From Rhyacophila brunnea (lineage: Eukaryota > Arthropoda > Insecta > Trichoptera > Rhyacophilidae): DNA of 64,000 nucleotides. The stretch covers positions 248,001-312,000 of the forward strand of contig JAGYXB010001997.1 in NCBI GenBank assembly GCA_022495005.1, written 5' to 3'. Within the stretch, counting starts at the first letter, position 1; the number at the start of each line of letters is the position of its first letter. The position numbers and the translations under genes were made by a program. The notes beneath the pieces are model-generated. The model worked only from the letters and a program-made list of their open reading frames with translations. It ran no database searches and was not told the DNA's origin. Shown here in pieces: positions 48,101-63,100 of this stretch.

Positions 48101-51100
48101 TAACGAGCAATCAATAAGTGTAAAAATTACTTTCTAGAATATTGATAAATTTGGGTAAAGAATGTAATGTAATTAATGATTATACCTTTAGGTAATTCTG
48201 GCAGTTTGTTAGCTTTATTAACGTATGGCAGTTCGAGTGGTCTCACTAGGAAGAGAGGTTTTAAGAAATTTGTAACTTCTGCCGGAGTCGGCGGTTTGAT
48301 TTCGTGTATGCAGTCTTTATATGGAGGGAACAGCCAGCGGACCTGCAAGAAAATATCATTATTTTAGCATTTCACTTCCTAAGCAGAGCACAAGGGCTTC
48401 CACATAATACAGGTTATGTTAATGGATCGATAACAAGACCTCATTTACAAAAAGTTGTAAAGAGTTATGTAGAATAACTTGAAGTCTTGGCTTCTTTCAA
48501 ATCTCCAGATCTTCAAAAATACATTTATATTAAAATATGGTGAAGCTATATAAATATATTTCTTGTATATAGTCAATTATGTCTTCACGGATCATATTGG
48601 TTGAAAGCAAAACATTTATAAAAATATGCATTACCTGTTCTGGCAATTTATCATAATCACTATCACATGTGGCGAGTAGCAGACAGTTGGCAGTGGTGGA
48701 TAATTCTTGCCATTGATGCAATAAAAGAGAAGTTCCTGTCTCACCCAACAGAGGCCACAGCAAATCTACAGATGGTGCGTACAATATGCAGCCTGTATCT
48801 GCCTGAGCACATCTACGCACTTCTGAGAATATCTGTGGGCAAAATACGTGATACCTATAATATATTTATTAATTTTAATAAAAACGCAAAAAAGTGGAAG
48901 CAGTAGAATAAAATTTGTGTTTTTATTAATCCTTTCAGCGATGACGGCACACTTGTTGTGTCCTCATTAGTTGGCCATTCAATATAATTAGCATGTTATT
49001 TAAATGTGGTAATTAAATGCTCCGCGGTGAAGAAGTTAAAATTAATAATACAATGTATTTCCACTATGAATTGACAATTAACACAATAAAAGATACTTAT
49101 GATATATTTGATATTTATAGCAGGGCCAGAATAGCATCCTAATGCAACCGAAGAGAAATATATTAAATTAGAAATTCACTGATTAGAAAAGATTTGATAA
49201 CATAATAATTACGTGAAGAGATTTGTAAAAACTTTTGTGATTTATGTGTATTTACTTACTGAGAGTAGTGCGTGTTCAGTCGTAAGGCACATGCCTTGGT
49301 GCAGAGCGGAAAGGCTGATTTCGCGGACTGCACAGTGCTCCATAGCCGAAAGCAATGCCGGACCGATATGGGAAGTGGCGCAGTCTCCTCTAAGCAGCAG
49401 TACGGAAGACCAGTGATGATTTACCGTATCCGCAATGCTGAAAATATCCAATTCAACATTGGAATTAATGAAAAACTATTTGTATGTACAGTAAAACCTC
49501 GCTAATAAAAACACGGATAATTCGAAATTCGCCGTAATTCGAAATTTTCGCAAAAAAAGAACCCCCTTGAACATTATTTTCATATAAAATCATACCTTTA
49601 ATTCGAATTTCGTAATTCGAAATGATTGCAGTCTTGGCATACAAAAATATTCAATAAATCGTAATAAAGTACACTATTTCATGAGCCAGTCATTGAAAAT
49701 TGTGACAGATTTCTCTTAAAACATCATAAATTACCTATTTTATTTAAGAAGGTAATATAATAAATAATCCTGACATTTTATGACCCATTAACACACACGG
49801 AATCGGAAATTTCGTAGGCACATCTATGATCGTAAACAAAATTAATGAAAATCAAAATTTTTATATTTTTCCCCCATACATTTCATATTTTGTAATTTGA
49901 TTTTTTTTTCGATTTTCGGTCCTATGGAATTTGTATTAACGAGGTTTTACTGTATTTATGCTAATGAAAAAGAGATACTATTATTGATTTCTGAACATAC
50001 AAATTTTAGGATGGATACATGCTTTACTCATGAACTCTGAGCCGAAAACGTTATGAAAAATACGTATTAGTCGAGTCACAAAAGCTAGAGCAGCCCGTCC
50101 GCCGCCTGCCCCGCCGTGCCACAGCATAATATTATTGTTCAGTTGCTCGCATACAGCCTACAGCGCAACATGCTGTTCGTCTGTTCCGGTTCTCATTGTC
50201 CTCCTTCAACTTCTTAAATACGCTACAATACCTATACTCCTGTCTGGTGATATCAACTTGGATCTCAAGAAAAAAGAAAACCAACATTTCATCACTTTCA
50301 TGGAGGATGCGTTCGGACTTCTGCTGATAACGAATCCAGATCTCTTGACTACTCGTGGTGGGTCGTGCATCGATTTGATCTTCGCTCGCTACATTGTCAA
50401 AATTCATTCTAAAAATTACATAACTTATTTCAGCTATCATAAACCCACGTTGACCATTACTCCTAACGATTATGTGTAGCAAATACTTACGCACCAACAT
50501 TACTATATGAGTTCATAAATTAAAATTTTCAGAAAAGTGGAATTGTTTGAATCCTTTAGATTCGGTTACTTTGACAAATAAATTTTCTTTCGAATTTGGA
50601 CAACCAGCATTCAGAGAATCAGTAAGCAAAGCATGTATCCATGTTTAATAATTTTAGCCGTCAGGGTTTAAGTGACCATCATCTAAGGGGCCCTGGGGGG
50701 GTGGAGCCCCCCCGCGAGGTGCATTAACAATGTTGCTACACAATTCATTATAGTTGGTAATGAAAATTGTTTGAAAGTTGATCAATAGCTGTTCCTCCGG
50801 TAAAGTTGGGTGGAGTTGAGCTATATCTAACAGTTTCATTATGTATATTGCAGAAAAAATAACTTGAAGAGACAATGTAAAATAGGAAGGGAAAATGATA
50901 AATCGTGTACTGCAGGTATTGTCAAAATACATATTTTTTTCCTGCAGGAATATAAGCACTTCATTCCAATGAAAGATAAGAGAAGTTAGTAATAATCCAC
51001 TATTTGTACCTTTGCTGGGAATCCTGTTTAGGTGGCTTTTCGGCAAGCGGGAAGAGTTTCTTAGCGGAGATGATAGCTGATTCGACATTAGAGGAAAGCA

Positions 51101-54100
51101 ATGGAGTGAGGTGAGGAAATAGGGGGCGGGCCGGAGGAGGGTTGCACCTGGAACCCGCAGCCACTATTCCTTTCATTGCGCGAACCAAGTCTTCGCACAG
51201 GACTTCCACCTGAAAACATTCACAGATTAAAAATTAGTATCATTTTTCAACCTTCTAATGTAAAGGCTTAAAATCAATGGGATGGATTGCTTGTTTACTC
51301 GGGATGTTACAAGATTATTAATAAAAATAATTACCTTCTGAGTATCAATGAGCAGTGCATGTTGGGTATTGTATACTTGAGGGTATGTCCTTTCTAAAGC
51401 CTTCAAAACAGCTTCTGAGCACAACGCTTTTAAGTCAGAACCTAGAAAAATAACATTTCATTTCATATTGAATGCATGACAAAATTGGTTAGCTACAATC
51501 TCTTTGTTAATAATTATATTCCGAGCTGTAAATAAAAATTGTAGGATTATAAAGATGTTGAAGGAAACCATTATTCTATGCAGATGAAACTTTCATATTA
51601 CATAATATATGAAGTGGAAGTCATTTTTCAAATTTATTCATAACAGGATTCATATCCATGCTCTCGATTCACATTCACATCTGCTTGTTTGGCAGGGCAA
51701 TGTTAATTTATTTCAATTTAACGATTTAAACCAATGACATTAATATGGACGAAGCATCTAGAAAATAAAATGACACTCACTTTGTGTCGGGTCTGCCGGA
51801 TGGCGAAATTCATATTTTAATATCGGTGTCCTACGCTCAAATGAACATTCTGCTTGCAAGCGATCTGGCGACACCGCTGGGTCTGCCCATACAAAATTTC
51901 TGACTGCCGGGTTTCGACTCCACCATTATTATTGTGTTACAAAATGCCAATGTGCCTAGTTAATCTTAAAATTAATCTTAAGTTAAGTTTAAAAAATCTA
52001 CTAAACACTCCAAGAAAGATGGGATATCACTTTGCATGTGTTAGTATTATTTATTATTTATAAAATGCCATTTAAGATATTGATGAATGTTTATTCAATG
52101 CAATTGAATGACAGGAACCATTGGACAGTCAGTCGCCTGTGATTAGCTGGGCTCACTTGCGTCTAATCTCCGAGAAGTCGTAAGTAACCGAGAATCTGTT
52201 TCTAACGCAATGAGTCATGACACTAATACGCCATTACAATAAAGGTTATATTACTATAAATTCTCGAAGCTTGTATCGCATAATGGAAACGGATACGTCA
52301 ATGGTCACGTGACATCTACCTATACATCTGTGAATGACTTTCATGCACAATTTCTCGTGCGCGCCGAAGCGCGATGAAGTGAGTCGTCCATTTATTATGT
52401 CATTGATTTAAACACATTAACAGCATACCAGAACCACAACAGCCTTAACTCACATTCTTGTCAAATCGGAGTTAAGGTTAAGAAGCTGTTTACAGTTTAT
52501 TAAAAATATTAATATTAAAACACGTTTACTTGATTATTCCAATACCTATTTGTATAAATTGTTGTTATAGTGGAACAATTTAACTTTCACTTTTATGTAG
52601 TATGTTTATAGTAATGTCCTTTTAGGCTAATACCCAACCTTTTTTCGGATGGCGGGGGAACCCTTGAAACATTTTGTAAAATCTTGGGGAACCCCTATCC
52701 GACTGACACAGTCTGTAAAATGGATTAAAGTTGTATTTTTCTCCCAAGCTTTCATTTAATTCATATGCAAAAAGTGCCCTGGAAATTTTTGACAACTCGA
52801 TCTTGAAATTTTTAAATACCGTTTTTTATGACATGAGAAAATAAAATAATATATTTACATACTTAGTAAGTATGAAGCGAAAACCGTTTTCTGTGAATCT
52901 CAAGTGGAAAAATTATCCAGAGCAAATTGTGTGACTTGACAACTAATAAATTGTTATATTTTAATTATTAAACAAAATGTTTATTTATATCTTATTTCAT
53001 CACTTTATTAACATATTTGCGGAAATACAAGCATTTTTGTGTTTAAAACTTTAGAGCCAATAATTATCTCCAAATTTAAGATTATTTACTTAAAGAGGTC
53101 CGTGTAGTAGTTCATTCTCTTTGCAACAACAGCACGTAAATATTGGCATAAAGAAAAACAATGATTGTCCAATTACCTCCATAGCCACTGGTGATTTCAG
53201 CCAAGTGTTGAATAGTCGCAGGCAGAGGTGGCGGGTTCCAGTTACTTGTGATAACTTTTAAAATGGCTGCTCTCTGCGAAGCGGGCGGAGGCGGGAAGTG
53301 AAGTTCTCTGTCAAAGCGTCCAGCTCTTCTCAAAGCTGGATCTACTGCATCTAATCTGTTTGTTGCACCTATTATCACTACTTCACCCCTGTGAATACAT
53401 AAGAAATTTACTTATTTTTAGATAATATTATGTATCTATGTATTTATAAAATCTGATCATTTCGATAACCTAGTTTTATATGGAAATTACTCAACCTTAT
53501 TTTTTTCATTTCAATTTAAAAACCTTGATTTTTGAAGGAAGTGTGGTTTTTTTCAATTTAACCTAATAGAATAAAAACAATAATTAATCTCAAAAAGGGT
53601 TATTTATTTTATGATACATTTCACTGACTTTCTTTATGCTCAAATTGCATTGGCAGATTGCATCTGGCCCGATCGTCTGCCACTATTGCCAAAATCTATT
53701 ATCTATGGTTTTCCAGGATCGTGAATGATTGTGAGCAAATTAGAACCAATCCTATTTCTGTCTGTCACGATTCAAGAGGCTTCAAGCAAAGGTTGCCGAG
53801 AATGTACGAAAATATTTGAAGCTACCGCCCGCTTGTGAGTCATACCACTGCAGATAGCCGGTCATTCGGAATTCATCACTTCAGTTGTAAACATCTCTCT
53901 CAATAACTATCCTCAAGATGGCGAAAAATGAAAAAACTATCTGGACTAGCGCCGAGGACAAATGGCCGCGACTCGCTACTTGCATAAAATATATTTATAG
54001 TTAGGTTTGATAGCTGAGTTTTGACGTAAAATAGCGAGGGAAAACTGTTCAGTGTGGCCACCAATCTAACAAAGAAATAGTTTTCAGTCAACCTATATTT

Positions 54101-57100
54101 TTAATAATACCAACACTATGTTTATTTTTAAACCAATCAAAAGCAAGGACCAACGCGATCGAATCGTTACGTGTAATTTGTTTATAGTGTAAAGACGTTG
54201 GTCACGACGGTCGGCGTTGGATCTGTGAGTCTGCCAGTGTAATTAAGCCTTTACTAAGATATACCCCGTTTACATGTGCATGGATTTACTGCTGGCGGTA
54301 CATATTTATCGCGGCCATAACAAGGAAATGCATGTGTAAACATGTATTATCCTGCAAGTTGCAAGATTGCACGCGTGAATCAAAAAAGTTTGGAAGCTTC
54401 TGAATTTTCACCTGACAGTTGGCATTTGCTCAATATCTGCGTCTGCGCAGTAGAACGATAGTAGCGAACCTGCCGGAAAAAAACGAGCTACACTGACTCA
54501 TTTTGGGGTTAACCGATTTTTCGACTGTCAAATAGTACTATAAAATAATGACAACATCACATCTCACTTACTCTTGAAGAATGAGATTGGCGAGATTGTC
54601 AGCACTTTTACATGTAAACAGTATTATCGCGATAGTTTAAAATACACACTATTGGTGCAAGTAAATCCATGCACGTGCACAGGTGCTATTATCACGCGAA
54701 GACATAGGCAGTTATCATACAATGATAAGTCTATATAATAATGCATATTTAAGTATTTGCTGTTAGCATTGCAGTATATTCATACCTGTCACATAGTCCA
54801 TCCATTTCGGCGAGCAGGGTGCCAACAACACTGGTGTGAACTTGTTCTTGCCGGACACTCCTCACTGGTGCTAGAGCGTCAATTTCATCAAAGAATATTA
54901 TGCTTGGTTTCATTTTACTGGCCTAGAACAGAAAAGCAAATGTAAAAATTTATGGCAGTAGATAGGTACAGTAAAACCTCGTTAATAAGAACACGGATAA
55001 TTCGAAATTTTCGCGAAAAAAAAGTCCCTTGAACATTCTTAAAGGTGAAGTCTTCACTGAGCCTTTTTTAAAGAGGCACCTAGCGGAAAAATACGAAGCT
55101 TGCAATTTGAGACATTTTTTTGATAATTTACAATTTCAACTATATTAAGGGGGGACATGCTCGTCGAAGGTCAAAATTGAGTTTTTATTGTATTTTCAAA
55201 CCATGATACTGGACACTCCTTAAACGTTGTAGATAATCTATTTATATAATTTTGAAACCTTATTATCCTTTATAGTTATTTTAAACATTTGATGACTGCA
55301 TAAAGTATTTTGTTACATAAAATAGTATTCTTTTAAACCTCTCGCTCTAATGTTTTAGAATATAGTCATATTTCGGTACATAACTGTGCAGTGGTGTTAA
55401 GATTTTTACATTTATTAATTTTTAAACACATTTATAAAACCATTAGTATAATTTATTAAGAGATAATTTTTGTAAAATATTCACGATAAAAAAATATTTT
55501 GATAATCTCTGTGATCCCAAATTTGACAAGAATTAGGCATTTTATTATTCAAAAAATCGGCAAGATTAACACATTTGAAGATGATTCTAAAGGTACTTAT
55601 TATAAGCTATGTATTTGACCATTGAAGTGTGATAAACATCTTATGAATAATGATTGCTTTATAATAATTATTGACCTAAAATAAGGTAGTGTTTTTTTGA
55701 AATACGCCATTTCTTTTGGCATTCCCCAGTGGTTAAGCTACAACATACGGCCGTAGCCATAAATTGACAAACTATAATTAAAGTAAGGAGTAAAATTATG
55801 TTAACGCGCGTGTTTGAACATGTACCTAACCGAATTTTTTTTAAACGGTTTTATGCAGTCATCAAATGTTTAAAATAACTATAAAGGATAATAAGGCTTC
55901 AAAATTATATAAATAGATTATCTACAACGTTTAAGGAGTGTCCAGGATTATGGTTTGAAAATACAATAAAAACTCAATTTTGACCTACGACGAGCACGTG
56001 GGCCGTTAATGAATAAATATGTATCTGAAAACATTAAAAAGAAAAATCAAAAAAAATTCACAATTTTTATATTTTTTCCCCATACATTTCATTCGTAATT
56101 CAAATTTTTTTTCGATTTTCAGTCCCGTGGAATTCGTATTAACGAGGTTTTACTGTACTTTAGTAGTCAGACGAAAAGATCCATAAACTGTAAAAACCAG
56201 CAGTGGTCCTTTTGAACAGTATGTAAGTTATTTATGATTGTTTCGATGCATACAAATTGTACATCGGGTTTAGAGTGTTTTGAGAAAATAGAATTTAAAC
56301 AATTTGAATCGATTGAAAATCAAAGGTGATATGTAAATATGTACACATAATGTATTTGAATGAGACAATACCCTTTCAAATATCCCGTTTTAGATCACAA
56401 AGGTATGATGCAGACGGGCATTTCGTGTACTGTCAAACAAGAACTTTTATCCACATGTTAAAACTGTGAACTAACAATCCCCTCCAACGCAGCTAATTGC
56501 ACTTCCGTTTTAAAATGAGGAACGCCCCCAAATTTATCATTTCATTTTACACTCCCGTGGTGTACGTATCTGTCAATTTACATAAATTGAAGCTTTTTAC
56601 ACGCCTCTAGCATGCGTTGCCGCCATGACAGGAACATCATTGAGAAGTCTTCTACTATGCGACTACAGCGACTTCCTGTTATCGCTGATTTCTTGATGTC
56701 GGACAATATAATAACCTATTTTCGGTAAATACTGTTTCTGTAATGCAATATCTCTGCATTAACCCAACGATATAAGCTTGTATGTAATAGGAAGTACAAG
56801 AAACTATTAAATATTGCAAATGAAACATACTCACTTGTTGAAAGAGAAGCTTGATATTCCTTTCGCTTTCTCCGACCCATTTCTTTAGGCAGTCGGCCCC
56901 CTTCCTCATGAAGAAAGAGACCTTCTGTCCACCCTGTATTGAGCACTCGCTGGCCAGGGCTCGAGCCAACAGCGTCTTACCCGTGCCCGGAGGTCCGTGG
57001 AAGAGGACACCCTTTGGGGGACGGGTGCCAAACCTTTGAAACAGTTGTGGATACATTAAAGGAAATAGAACCATTTCCCGTAAACATCTTATGTGGCCTT

Positions 57101-60100
57101 CTAATCCACCAACCTGAAAACAATGTAATTTTTACATAGTAGACATTCAAACAAGAATAATATGAAAGTATCATAACAATATCTAGTAATTAGTTTATAT
57201 TACCGATGAAAAACGAACACTCCCGTCCAATTCTACCGGTTGCATTTCTCGTAATGCCCTGTCTGTGTGTTCTCCTAATGTCTTCGATTTTTGTCTGAAA
57301 CAAAAAGAAATCAAATATTAAACCTATTATAGAGATATCAAAATAGAATTCAGTGTACCGTGTTGTCAAAGAAATACTTGACCATTACTTTTTAATGATG
57401 AAATAAAAACGAATGTATATTACACAAAATTAAACAATGTTATTAGAAATAATAAACACTTGAAAATGTTTGGTTAAAAGTTTCATTAGTACTTATTCCA
57501 CAATAATTATCATAATACACTTAAGACTAGATCCTCATCCTAGAGGATATTTTCAAGCTGTGATAAGTCCAATTATTTAGATTATTTTCTTTTTCATTAT
57601 GTCATTAAAAAAAAATATTATCAGTGAAAAATTACTATTTTGACTCCCGATTATCCCGGTGGGGATAATAGGATAATCCGAACTATGGGTTTTCTCTTTT
57701 TAAAATACTACATATTATTTATTATACATTTCTAAAGCAGACAATTATTTTAACATGTTTAATACTCATTATTTATTTAGAAAATCTGTAATTTTGGTTT
57801 ATTTGCAGGAATCCTTCTAATATCAGTTAAAATTTTCCAAAGCGAGGTTAATGTGTATGCAAATTGGATAATCCGCACACGGATAATCGGGAGTTCACTG
57901 TATTAATACATTCAATATAAATTTGAAAGTTAGGCCATTTATATATTTTTTCGGTTTTACGGAGGACTAGCTTTATATTTATGAAATTGATTTGATTTTA
58001 ATTAATCTTACCTAATTTTAGTTTTACTCTTTTGGACAGAGACATTCAATTCATCTTCAGTATCGGATATCGATGAACTGCTGCTCGTTGTTGGGCTTTG
58101 AGCTAAAAAGTTGAAAAGAAATTTATAAAATTATTTTATGATATTGGTGGATTGTATTATCCCAAAGACATATTAATAATATTTCTACTTACATCTCACA
58201 ATAATCTTTGGTTGCTTTCTTTCTCTAAGGCTATAAGTCTTTCGTATTGTATAAGGCTTCTTTCTCATAGTATATTGCTTTCCTACAAATAAAAAAAAAC
58301 ATATAAAAAAATTAATAATTGATAATTTTTATTAACAAACTACATTTACAATTCCGAAATTGACAAATCATTTTCAATTGTTTTATTTTGGAAAACAAAT
58401 TGCAAATAGAACATAAGGCTGTCCACCATTTATGTGGTCTAATGAATGTATCTGAGTCAGTGGCACACCCAAACATGAAAATTATCTGAATGATTTTAAA
58501 CTGAAAGGCAATAAACTATACCTTGGGCTTAGACAAATAAAAACACGGCAAAAAAATGATTTGTAATAATTATTCTCCAGCAGCCTTTTTAGAAAAATTA
58601 CTTAGATTTTAATTTCAAACACAAAAATTTCGAAACACTAATGTCGGGTTTTTTAGAAACTCAATCCCTAATGGAACTGTAAAAACTTCTCGGTGTCCAC
58701 CCAAATTCCGGAGTGGTGTAGGTCATGGCTGGGGAGGGCTGACAGGGCTCTAGCCTGGGGGCCCGGGCTGTGGGGGGCCCGGCGTGTCGGGTTGACCAGA
58801 TAAGTGAGATAAACACACATCATAAATTAGCTTTAATAGTAAAAAAAGAATTATACTTAATGGCCATGAAAATTTTAAAATATATAATTGTGCAATATAT
58901 TTTCTGATTATTATGTGTCGATACTCGACAGCTCCATTATTAAAGTAGATGTATTGAAAATCGCCAATAATTCACTGTATAAGTACCCTCAATTTAAACT
59001 AAACAATTTGAAAAACGTTAATGTAGTGTTTCACACTGACTTTAATCTAAGCGGTAGATAGGGGGTCCGCCAAATACCATAGCCTGAGGGCCCGTTTCAG
59101 GATGTGGGGGCCATGGTATAGGTACACCAAGTGCAATAGATAAAAGACCGATAAACGATATATTAGGCTGTGTTGTGTTGAATAGGTTTGTGTATAAGTT
59201 AAATGCAATAATACTTTTTTTTGTCCATTTTCAATTAATATTTTGGAACCTCAATATTAAAAAACCAAAAATCTACGATAAACATTCGGCGAAAAGAACG
59301 ACTACACCCACTACAGTCAGTCGGTGGTGGTGTAAATCAAAAAAACATTTTTTTTCGGTGGAATTTGGCATAAATATTGTAGCTCTCTAGACCAGTGTTT
59401 TTCAAACTTTCGACATCTGTGTACCCCTTCTATAATTTTCTTAATACTGAGTATCCCTCGTCAAAATAAAATGCATATAAGTACTTTAATTACAATCAAA
59501 ATATATTTATATTTTCCTTTTGTAGTACATAAACAAAATAATAATCAACGAAAAATAAAATTCATTCATAATAAAATTTATAAAAGTTATATTATAAAAA
59601 ATAACATTCAAATCATAGAGCGCTACCAGGAATACAAACTGCCATTATATCTTGGTTTTATAGACTATGAAAAGAGCGTTTGATTCCATCAAAAAATTCT
59701 CAATTATAGACGCCCTTAGCAACCAAGGAATTTCCAGACGCTAGCATAAACATATTGAACAGTATATACAGTGATGCCACAGCATGCGTGAAACTCCACA
59801 AACGGTCGTATAAATTCCCCAATAACAAAGGTGTCCGGCAAGGTGATACCATTTCACCTAAACTATTCACCGCTACTCTTGAGGACTTATTTAGGAAACT
59901 TGATTGGGAGAAAAAAGGTGTTCCAATCAATGGAGAGCACCTCAGTCACTTGCGCTTTGCAGATGATATTGTTATACTCTCACAAGACCCGAAAGACCTC
60001 CAAGGTAGAATGCAAGAACTAGCGGATGTCAGTCAAACGGTCGGTCTAAAGATAAATGTCTCAAAGACAAAAGTGATGAGGAACTGTTTTTCGGACCCTG

Positions 60101-63100
60101 CGATTATCTGTATTTCTGGCACCCAAAATAAGTATGCGTACATAGATTTCGAAAAATGCATTGACACGTCTTATCACTAGATGAAAGGATCAATTGCTAC
60201 ACGCTTGCGGAAAAATTAGTGTTCTCCATATTTTTTTACAGTGTCTGGATAGTGTGTAAGAGACGTATTCTTCAGTTTTTTTGGAAATATTGTTGGACCA
60301 GATAATCTGGAAAGACTGGTGGTTTTGGGTAGCCTACTGGAAAGGCAAAACAAAGGAAGAACATCATGTTTTTTCTTTCTCCTGCATTATTTGTTTTTTT
60401 CCCGCTAACACGGTATTGCATCCCGAACGACAATATCGACTGCTTGATCTGCAAACCGGATAACTCCATTTGGGCAAATTGTTCAGGAATAATAATTTAA
60501 TTATCGAGCTGAATTTATCAATTCCAAAAATACACTTGAAATTTTTTTTTACAAATAAGCTGCACTATGAATTAATACGCTATTTTAGCTTCCCTTTTAT
60601 ATATATAAAGAAAATTTATAAGAAGAGCATAAGTTGTTCCATTTACGATATTGGACATTATTTGTCATCTGCAGTTGGCTGTTTTGTGTGAAAAACCAAT
60701 GACATTAATATGGACGAAGCATCTAGAAAATAAAATGACACTCACTTTGTGTCGGGTCTGCCGGATGGCGAAATTCATATTTTAATATCGGTATCCTACG
60801 CTCAAATGAACATTCTGTTTGCAAGCGGTCTGGCGACACCGCTGGGTCTGCCCATACAAAATTTCTGACTGTCAGGTTTCGACTCCACCGCTATTATTGT
60901 GTTACAAAATGCCAATGTGCCTAGTTAAAAATTGTAAAAAAATCTACTAAACACTCCAAGAAAGATGGGATATCACTTTTCATGTGTTAGTATTATCTAT
61001 TATTTATAAAATGCCATTTTAAGATATTGATGAATGTTTATTCAATGCAATTGAATGACAGAAACCATTGTTCAGACGCCTGTGATGCGCTGGGCCCACA
61101 TGCGTCTAATCTCCGAGAAGTCGTAAGTAACCTAGAATCTGTTTCTAACGTAATGAGTAATGACACTAATACGCCATTACAATAAAGGTTATATTACTAT
61201 AAATTCTCGAAGCTTGTATCGCATAATGGAAATGGATACGTCATATGGTCACGTGACATCTACCTATACATCTGTGAATGACTTTCATGCACAATTTCTC
61301 GTGCGCGCCGGTATGAAGTGAGTTGTCCATTTAATATGTCATTGTGAAAAACGATAACGCATTTGTTTATAGGTTTAGGAGTGTGAAATTTTGTGTGAGC
61401 ATAGAAAACATGCTTGATAACAAAATGCCATCAAAATCTCATTTTTGGTCAAAAGTGCAGTTGGCAGGTTTGTAGATTAAGCAGTCGATATATAATATTT
61501 GAGACAAGACAGATCATTGAAGCCAATTATCTCAGTTTTACCTTTTGGAGGAGGCCAATGTCAGTTAAGGGTAGTGGTAGTAGGGGCATAATTTATTTAT
61601 ATATATGAAACGAATACTATATAAAATATGCTATCGTTAATTGTTGTGGGTATGTATAATTTTGATTGTAATGCAAAATGATTACCTTCACAATTCTGTG
61701 ATTCAATATAGGCATTTCTTGGTTTTCTAGTCCTATTGGATCTCCTTACAACTATTTCACTACCGGAATCAGAACTATTGTCACTATCACTCCCTGAAAA
61801 TTGAGAAAAATATGATCAAATATATTTTTAAAATTTTCATTTTAGACAATATTTAATTATGTATATTTGTTCTGAGGGCGATGTATGATTATATGTTCTG
61901 GAAACAAATTCGAGACGGTAAATAAACAGAAGATAAGCTTAGTATTAAAAGTTCATGAGTTGTACTGCTCGAGTGCCTGAATGAAGGTATTGAACATGTT
62001 GATGGGTGAGCTATCAGAGAGAGAATGAATTCCTGACATTAGTTAATAAATAGAATTGTTTAATTTATGAAAATAAATTGAAACGGGTCACTGTATAATA
62101 TTATAAGTGATGTTTAAATAAAAAGTAATAATATTAAACTAACATCTTTCACCGTCTATGTGAGTGCTCTGATCCTTTAAAGTATCGACCTGTCTATAAT
62201 TCTAATAACTACGCTATCTGAAATGCAAATTCAAATTCCATCAATGAAAGGCAATCAGGTTTGTTACTAAATTAAGGAATTGATTATTAATTGTTACGTT
62301 AAAGTTTAAGAATGTTAAAGTTGTATTATTGAAAATACATAATTTTGTGAAAAACCCAGAAACATACCTTGAAACCTAAGATAGTGTAGTTATTGAAGTT
62401 ACTTTGCATGAATCATAGATGGATCGATAGTTTAAAGGATTAGTAGGTTTTCAAAATGATGTATTTTCAATAATATTAGATTGTACTTTACAAAAAACTT
62501 AGGGCATTATTGAGTTTGTTCACCTGTTTCTCGTTGACTGTGGCTATTAGCACCTATGTCATCTTTCTTTGCCCCCCTGCTTCGATTCCCTCGTCTGTTG
62601 TTTTCCGTGGCATTGCTGCTCCTGCCACGCCTAAGTCGCAGATTCCGATTGCTGACTCTTCTTGTGCTCATGCTATTTTCATTTTCATTGCTGCTGTAAT
62701 ATGATACAACGATTCTATTAACAAACATCTTGTTCCATTTAATGACAGCATGAAATCTAAAGAATTTGGACTATAACTTAGGCCTTGTCCAGATGGCGCG
62801 ATCTGACTCGCGCATATTCAAGGTACATGTGACCTCATTGAGCCGATCACATGTCCTCGCGACGAGCCACCTCTCGCGTGCGGTCGAGGTACAGGTGACT
62901 TCATTGAGTCGTCGACGTGCACTCACGGCGATACACGCGTTATCTGGACAAGCTCTTATGAAGTCTTATTATATTATTATAATGCTAATTCTGCAACATT
63001 TTTAGTGGCTACCTATTTATAAAAATGAGAATGTTTTGATTTCAGTACAAGTCGATGATGTTTCGTGTTAGAAATGGTCATTGTATGTAGTAATTTATAA

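Noticed and set aside
50654..51088. 144-codon minus-strand frame
   Set aside because: It is a different frame over exon K of the ATAD2-like gene plus intron read-through; the phase-consistent exon explains the region.
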